Source: Arenicola marina (lineage: Eukaryota; Annelida; Polychaeta; Arenicolidae). From it: a stretch of DNA of 64,000 bases. The position numbers were made by a program, and so were the translations under genes. Within the stretch, counting starts at the first letter, position 1. Each line of letters opens with the position of its first letter. Below, piece by piece: positions 58,368 to 64,000 of this stretch. Below the pieces are notes generated by a model. That model saw only the letters and a program-made list of their open reading frames with translations. It had not been told where the DNA came from and searched no databases. The DNA is taken from NCBI GenBank assembly GCA_964019135.1, contig OZ025248.1, positions 72,484,119-72,548,118 of the forward strand. The letters are read 5' to 3'.

Positions 58368-59118
58368 GATGTTATCCCTCTTTAATGGGGCCGACCAGGA
58401 TGCTTCCCAGGCGTTTGGGCGGAAGACGCGAGCCTGAATAAAACGTGTGGCTCAGTGGTAGTTGCTTGGAAACGGCCCCAAACTCCAATCCCATCTCCTC
58501 CACGTAGATGGCAGCACTTTCTGTCTGCAACTCAATTTAGGGTTATTGGAATTTAGTTGCGTGAATTAGCTGAACAGGTGATCAAGAGTTTATTTAAGGT
58601 TGGCAGGGCATTGTACACACAAACAACCATCGTCGGGTGGCTGACGTTACGGCTCTCTATATCTCACAGACCGTGACTGATAGCGGATACTCGGGGTGAT
58701 TGGTGCTACAATCAGCCATGTCCTACCTGCAGAATGTAATATTGTCTGAATATGTTGTTAGTTGCACGGCAATGGTGGGTAGAAGACGAATCCCTTATTG
58801 TAAACTGCTATGCAATGATAAAGATTGTTTAGAGAGATGCACTGCTAAGCCCGAGGCCGTATTGAAAGATGTTTAGAAAAACAATAGTTCAAAAGTCGAA
58901 CTCCCACTGGGATTTTTGCATGGGTCATTCGCCGGAAGTAACACATTTAGCGTGATCTCTCGCTGCCAGGCGGCGTTTGATGATTTCCCGGCTAATGGCG
59001 GGAAATCAAAAACGAAGCGAGAGACGACAAAAAGCGTCTGGACTACAAAAAAAAATACATTACCATCCAAAGAAATGAACGTCCGACGAAAGTCATAAAA
59101 GCTCTAGGAACCTAGCAT
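58368..59118. other. Unique sequence, no gene seen
   Basis: A tRNA-like A-box match (TGGCTCAGTGGTAG near 58450) has no matching B box. No coding region is recognised. Confidence 0.5.
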
Positions 59119-59848
59119 AGTGACGGGTATTGTAGGTGCTTCGTATTCATTTTGTGGGGATGTGCAATTTAAGCAAATCTTTTCAAGACATTTTGTATGT
59201 CTGCCTATGGTAGTCAGCTATGGGACTTCTCAAACGCGGCGTGCCGTTGTTACTACACTGCCTGGCGGAAAACAGTGCGTATGCTGTTTAAACTTCCGTA
59301 TCGAACTCATTCCCTGCTTATACCTGTTATATGTAAAGATCATTCGGTAGAACTACAACTACACTTAAGGCTCATGACGTTTGTTTGTAGTATCTTGACC
59401 AGTGAAAATGTGTGTACAAAGACCTGTGCCAGACTCGCTTTTAACGGAAGTAAGTCGAATATCAGGAAAAGTATTAACTACATATGTGATCAATATAAAA
59501 TCAGTAAATATAACATTAAGACGTTTACCATCTCGAAAATTAAGTCACTCATGATTAATCACACCGCCTCTGTCTCTATTGAATACGAAATGCGCGCTGG
59601 TGCGATACTAGACTTCATGCAATTTAAGATGAATGCCACTGACCTAGTTGAAGTAACGTACATAATTTGAACGAGATTATCGAATATTTATGTATAACAT
59701 AGGCCCCTAATGCAACGTTGACGTTTAATTCAGTTGATTGTCATTTACGCTTAGTTTATCTCGTTTAATTCCCATTCTTTGTGTTGTATTTTTTCTGTGT
59801 GTATATGTACGCTGAACTACGAGTTCGAATAAAGATATATATATAAGT
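59119..59848 (+). mobile_element. 5'-truncated LINE: reverse transcriptase C-terminal fragment and 3' end
   Basis: From 59173 a frame reads ANLFKTFCMSAYGSQLWDF, then a W-R-K segment, LFKLPYRTHSLLIPVI and an ELQLHLRLMTF segment, ending with TGA at 59668-59670. The YGSQLWD, W-R and LPYRTHS-LLP signatures are typical of the region just after the reverse transcriptase domain in non-LTR retrotransposons. The longest stretch starting with ATG is 157 codons (59197-59670). A TAA at 59170 breaks the frame upstream, and no catalytic FADD/YADD region or endonuclease is present, so only the C-terminal end of the polyprotein remains. The 3' untranslated part includes AATAAA at 59828 followed by a short TA repeat, which may be the element's tail. 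The clade is not determined. Confidence 0.75.
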
Positions 59849-60890
59849 CAGGGGTCCTAGATTTTCAATTTTCGGTCTGGTGAACTGCATGGCTCTCTTC
59901 CTTGCTAGCGTGGCCAGAGAGGCATGTACCAGGGCTGGCTACCTAGTGTAACACTAGCTTAGCTTTGATGTAGCTTATCACGTGGTATGCCCAATGCCAT
60001 CAGAAGAATCAGACACTCCTACTCACTTTGCAGTAGCGGTCGTGAAGTCTTTTAAAGCGTCGCCAACGTCGTAATCCAAATGAATTGCTGCGAGGACTAT
60101 TCGGACAAATACCGCCGAACGTGACGTCACTTCCGCCGGTGTCCGTGTCCTGCCGGGGCAAAGCACAAGCACGCCCCCTAGCGGCAGAAATCCCGTCGCT
60201 TTCTTTCTTTTGCAATTCCTAGCCGACAGAAAGGGTACAAAGCGCCAGAAGGGAGCACTTTTTGCTGGAAATGGCTAAACAAACACCGATATTGATTAGG
60301 GGTGAGAATTGCGTTGGATGGCGAATGTCAAGCGAAAACTTCACGAGTGAAGAAGAGGAGAAACGTCACTCGCGTCTCAGATATCAGTCACCATTAGTGC
60401 CCCTTGTCGCTCAGAATGAAGGCTTTTTTGTTGTAGTTATTGTGCCGTATTATTCCACGAACTATCCGTCAGCATTGCCGAAAGGGAAATAGAATCCGCT
60501 GTTAACGTACTCCAGGGGGTAAAAGAAGCAGTCACAAAGTTAACGTTTTTTTTCTTTTTTAAATATCCTCCTAAAGTTCAATAATACTACAAACGCCTAG
60601 CGTTTCTTCCTTGCGAAGTTTTCCTCCAATGAGGGGTCCAGGTATATACTGTGCATTAGGTGTTGCTACAGCAGGGCGTACCCATGCGGCGCTCAGCAGG
60701 CGTTACAGTGTAACTACATGGGAGGCGCACCCAAGTGGGTTGAAGTAATTGCATGACCAGCTAGCATCTCTCGCGGTCCTCCGGCATTAATTCTTCCGTT
60801 GTTATAAATGGCGTGGCTGGCTCAACGTGAATCTGGCTAACGACGGGAAGTGTCTTGCGGTTAGCCGTGTCCGTAGCAGGCAGGGCGGTT
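59849..60890. other. Unique sequence, no gene seen
   Basis: A 76-codon plus-strand frame (60262-60492) and a 68-codon minus-strand frame (60009-60215) are the longest. Neither resembles a known domain. One TGACGTCA is at 60122. Confidence 0.5.
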
Positions 60891-61199
60891 GATGCTCTGG
60901 GCCTGTCCCTGCCGCGTCCTGCCGGGCAAGTCGAGTCGCCGTCACCGTGACCACGGCGCGTCTGTCTGCCGGGCTGCTAAGCTGGCTCGCGTCATCAGGG
61001 CCGAGGCATCGAGGGCGGGCGGGGGTCGGGGGCGAGGGGGGTGGGGGGGGGGAGGGGGTGGGGGCTGGGTGGAGAGCGGGAGGGAGGGGCGAAGGCTGGG
61101 AGAAGGGAGACATGGGACGGCGGCAGTGGAAAGGGAGGCGATATATGGGGAGGGAGATGACGAGAGAACGAGAGAGGGGAGGGGAAGGGGGGAGACATA
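60891..61199 (+). other. GC-rich to purine-rich transition
   Basis: A GC-rich segment (60891-61020) passes into nearly pure G/A sequence. Long minus-strand proline/serine frames in this region (up to 364 codons, 60942-62036) follow from the composition of the polypurine strand. Confidence 0.55.
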
Positions 61200-61415
61200 G
61201 GGAGTGGAGAGGCAGATATAGAGGGAGAGGTGGGAGAGAGGGACCGGAGAGGCCGATATAGAGGAGGGAGAGGTGAGAGAGAGAGTGGAAAGATAGATAT
61301 AGAGGTGGGAGAGGTGGGAGAAAGGGAGTGGAGAGGCAGATATAGGGGAGGGAGAGGTGGGATAGTAGGGCTGAGACGCAGATATAGAGGAGGGACAGTA
61401 GGAGAAGACTAGGAG
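61200..61415 (+). repeat. Purine-rich tandem repeat, about 41-bp period
   Basis: GATATA recurs at about 61215, 61255, 61296, 61339 and 61381, giving a period of 40-43 bp. Units contain GGAGAGGCAGATATAGAGG and GGGAGAGGTGGGAGAGA-type segments. About five diverged copies lie within a longer polypurine region. Confidence 0.8.
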
Positions 61416-62624
61416 ACGGGGTAGGCTTGAGAGCGGAGGGAATACCGCAGTATGAAATGGGTTTAGTGGAAAGGAGATGCAGACAGAAAACACTAGAAGG
61501 GGGTGGGGGGGGGGCGGGATGTAGAGAGTGAGAAATAAAAGAGAGAGAGAGCGCGGGTGCGGAAGGCAGGGGCACGGAGACGACAATGGCAAAACTCGTA
61601 AGTCCATGTGGCGACATTGGTCTCGCCAGAAACATGCCACTGTCATCACCATCTGGAAAGGAGGTGACAATGGAGGGTGGGGGTGGGGGGAGGCTGTAGG
61701 GTAGGGGTGGGCATCAGTGTAAGGTACGGTGTGACTCCTGGGTATGGGAGGGGGGGTTGAGTGAATATGATATGTGGGGGTTAGCTGATCCACGTGGTGA
61801 TGGGACGTGGGGGTGGGTTGGCGGGAGGGGTTGGACGGGGTGCACGCGCATGGTAGCACGGGACAACGGGACGACAGTCTTCCGGCACAATGTCGGCGGC
61901 AGCGAGGTAGCGCAAGCACTCCCCAACCCCCCACCCCCCTTCCACCCTCCGGCCGACCCTGGCAGTGTGTGTGGGGGGGGGGGGGAGGGGGGGCGGGGGC
62001 GATATGGCTGAGGTTCCGGCGGCATGTATGTGTCACAGAGCCCGGGGTTCGTGGCCAGCCGCCCCTCCCTCCTCATCTAACCGTGGCCGGCGTGCCCACA
62101 ACACGCCGCCACCCGCCCCGCCCGCCAACCCTCACCGTCCTGGCGTCGGTCTAACTGCGGCTGCTCTTTCTCCCGTCGGCGTGCTCCGGGTTTACCGCAG
62201 TCAGCAACAGCAGCTGCAGAAGCAGTAGCAGCAACCTGGAGACACGGGGGTCGGCGGGGAACGGGGCCTGGGTCTGCTTGCCTGCCTGTCTGCCTGCTGC
62301 GAGGGATATGAGGCGACCCGCCTCGGCAGATATATCGCCGCGGTGCTCACTGAAGCACGGGGTCGTTGTGACAATGGCCCTGCCACCTTATATATCTGGC
62401 TCGCCTGCCCTGATATATAAGTCAAATCGCCACGGCAGCAAGCCGCGTCACAGGCGTCATATAGACCGATCGCACCGTCTCACCTTAAAACCCAGTGCGG
62501 CCGTTGACCCTAGCAACACCTTGGAAACGACGTCAGTGTTGTTTCCGACGTCGTAGCTTTTCGATCAAATCCCTATTGTGCGACCGGAAACAATGACAGG
62601 CTGCGGTAGCTCACGATAGCTATA
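61416..62624. other. GC- and G-rich mixed sequence, no gene seen
   Basis: G-rich tracts are at 61500-61515 and 61971-61999. A CAG-rich stretch lies at 62202-62232. Open frames in several overlapping phases on both strands carry low-complexity proline, glycine or serine sequences without recognisable domains. No CpG-island promoter or transcript structure can be argued from sequence alone. Confidence 0.5.
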
Positions 62625-63765
62625 AGGCACCGGATAAGGCAATACATACATGGGTCAGGACATTGATATAAGGCAATACATACATGGACCAGGACACTGA
62701 TATAAGGCAATACATACATGGGTCAGGACATTGATATAAGGTAATACATACATGGACCAGGACATTGATATAAGGCAATACATACATGGACCAGGACACT
62801 GATATAAGGCAATACATACATGGGTCAGGACATTGATATAAGGCAATACATACATGGGTCAGGACACTGATATAAGGCAATACATACATGGGTCAGGACA
62901 CTGATATAAGGCAATACATACATGGGTCAGGACATTGATATAAGGTAATACATACATGGACCAGGACATTGATATAAGGCAATACATACATGGACCAGGA
63001 CACTGATATAAGGCAATACATACATGGGTCAGGACACTGATATAAGGCAATACATACATGGGTCAGGACATTGATATAAGGCAATACATACATGGACCAG
63101 GACACTGATATAAGGCAATACATACATGGGTCAGGACACTGATATAAGGCAATACATACATGGGTCAGGACACTGATATAAGGCAATACATACATGGACC
63201 AGGACATTGATATAAGGCAATACATACATGGGTCAGGACACTGATATAAGGCAATACATACATGTTCCAGGACATTGATATAAGGCAATACATACATGTT
63301 CCAGGACATTGATATAAGGCAATACATACATGGACCAGGACACTGATATAAGGCAATACATACATGGGTCAGGACACTGATATAAGGCAATACATACATG
63401 GGTCAGGACACTGATATAAGGCAATACATACATGGACCAGGACATTGATATAAGGCAATACATACATGGGTCAGGACACTGATATAAGGCAATACATACA
63501 TGTTCCAGGACATTGATATAAGGCAATACATACATGTTCCAGGACATTGATATAAGGCAATACATACATGGGTCAGGACACTGATATAAGGCAATACATA
63601 CATGGGTCAGGACACTGATATAAGGCAATACATACATGGGTCAGGACACTGATATAAGGCAATCGATACATGGGTCAGGACACTGATATAAGGCAATACA
63701 TACATGGGTCAGGACACTGATATAAGGCAATACATACATGGGTCAGGACACTGATATAAGGCAAT
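62625..63765 (+). repeat. 34-bp minisatellite, about 33 copies
   Basis: The unit begins ATAAGGCAATACATACATGG and ends GTCAGGACACTGAT. Two sites vary: GGGTCAGG, GGACCAGG or GTTCCAGG, and GACACTGAT or GACATTGAT. The distribution is not random. A TAAGGTAATAC unit occurs at 62737 and again 204 bp (six units) later at 62941, with the same neighbours. A GTTCCAGG pair at 63264/63298 recurs 238 bp (seven units) later at 63502/63536. Minus-strand frames read MYVLPYIS, THVCIALYQC and PDPCMYCLIS in rotation because 34 is not a multiple of three. This is a repeat artefact, not a gene. Confidence 0.96.
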
Positions 63766-64000
63766 GTATGCATACAATAATGTATGGTAGGTCCTTTCAT
63801 TCCAAAGTTCATTTTCCTCCCCCTCCCCACCACCTCCGTTATAAGACGTTTTAATTGCATTTCAGTTTAAATTACTGCGCAATATATTGATAAGTATGGA
63901 ATGGTTTGTACCGCCCAACACACTTATATGTGTGTGTAAACTTCATTTATTTAACGAGGTTATCAACAACGCATACACATCTTAATGACTACCTCGAGCA
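63766..64000. other. Unique sequence to the window edge
   Basis: Short AT-rich sequence after the 34-bp array. A partial GTATGCATAC palindrome occurs just after the last unit (63766-63775). No gene or RNA is seen. Confidence 0.5.

Noticed and set aside
58440..58510. tRNA gene near TGGCTCAGTGGTAG
   Set aside because: The A-box-like motif has no convincing B box or cloverleaf pairing downstream.
60942..62036. Minus-strand open frame of 364 codons, proline/serine-rich
   Set aside because: It runs across the polypurine tract and the 41-bp repeat. Several other frames on both strands are also open there, as expected from skewed composition.

Overview
This window is eukaryotic, animal-type DNA made almost entirely of non-coding repeats. 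No convincing intact protein-coding gene, rRNA or functional tRNA was found. The evidence is about a dozen unrelated minisatellite families, tRNA-derived SINE copies with a target-site duplication, short inverted-repeat (MITE-like) elements, and a decayed 3' fragment of a LINE reverse transcriptase. There are no operons, no ribosome-binding sites and no plausible bacterial gene density. A marine or other invertebrate genome (for example a cephalochordate or mollusc) would fit the style of the repeats. That is an impression, not a demonstrated assignment.

Layout. Bases 1-39440 are one uninterrupted G-rich minisatellite of about 850-870 units. Each unit is 45 bp, or 49 bp when a GTGA tetranucleotide is doubled. 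Long blocks inside this array are themselves copied as higher-order repeats, with offsets of 3140, 1979, 5994, 777, 6407-6452, 3312, 920 and 2719-3042 bp. From 39441 to 43094 the sequence is mixed unique DNA with a 38-bp G-quadruplex-type repeat, a 39-bp repeat and a 53/54-bp repeat. From 43095 to 47440 lies a patchwork of mobile-element remnants: a SINE-like copy, a MITE with CAG...GGCGGAT ends, a 58-bp repeat apparently split by a 2.5-kb insertion rich in TGACGTCA palindromes, strong hairpins, and a 34-bp repeat. A polypurine stretch then leads into a second large array at 47968-54402. It has about 134 units of 48 bp, almost every unit carries a canonical G-quadruplex motif, and the array is again duplicated at a kilobase scale (3118 bp). 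From 54403 to 64000 come a 38-bp repeat, a 14-bp AT-rich repeat split by a SINE with a perfect 13-bp target duplication, a decayed 17-18-bp repeat, a second MITE, a LINE 3' fragment, GC/GA-rich DNA with a 41-bp purine repeat, and a 34-bp array near the right edge.

The long open frames here, including minus-strand frames of 1064 and 1856 codons, are by-products of repeat units that happen to lack stop codons. I do not call them genes. The interest lies in genome architecture: two very large arrays with the G-rich strand on the same side, nested kilobase-scale duplications in both, dense quadruplex potential, and mobile elements inserted into tandem repeats. The window could be subtelomeric or pericentromeric, but no telomeric repeat is visible to prove it.
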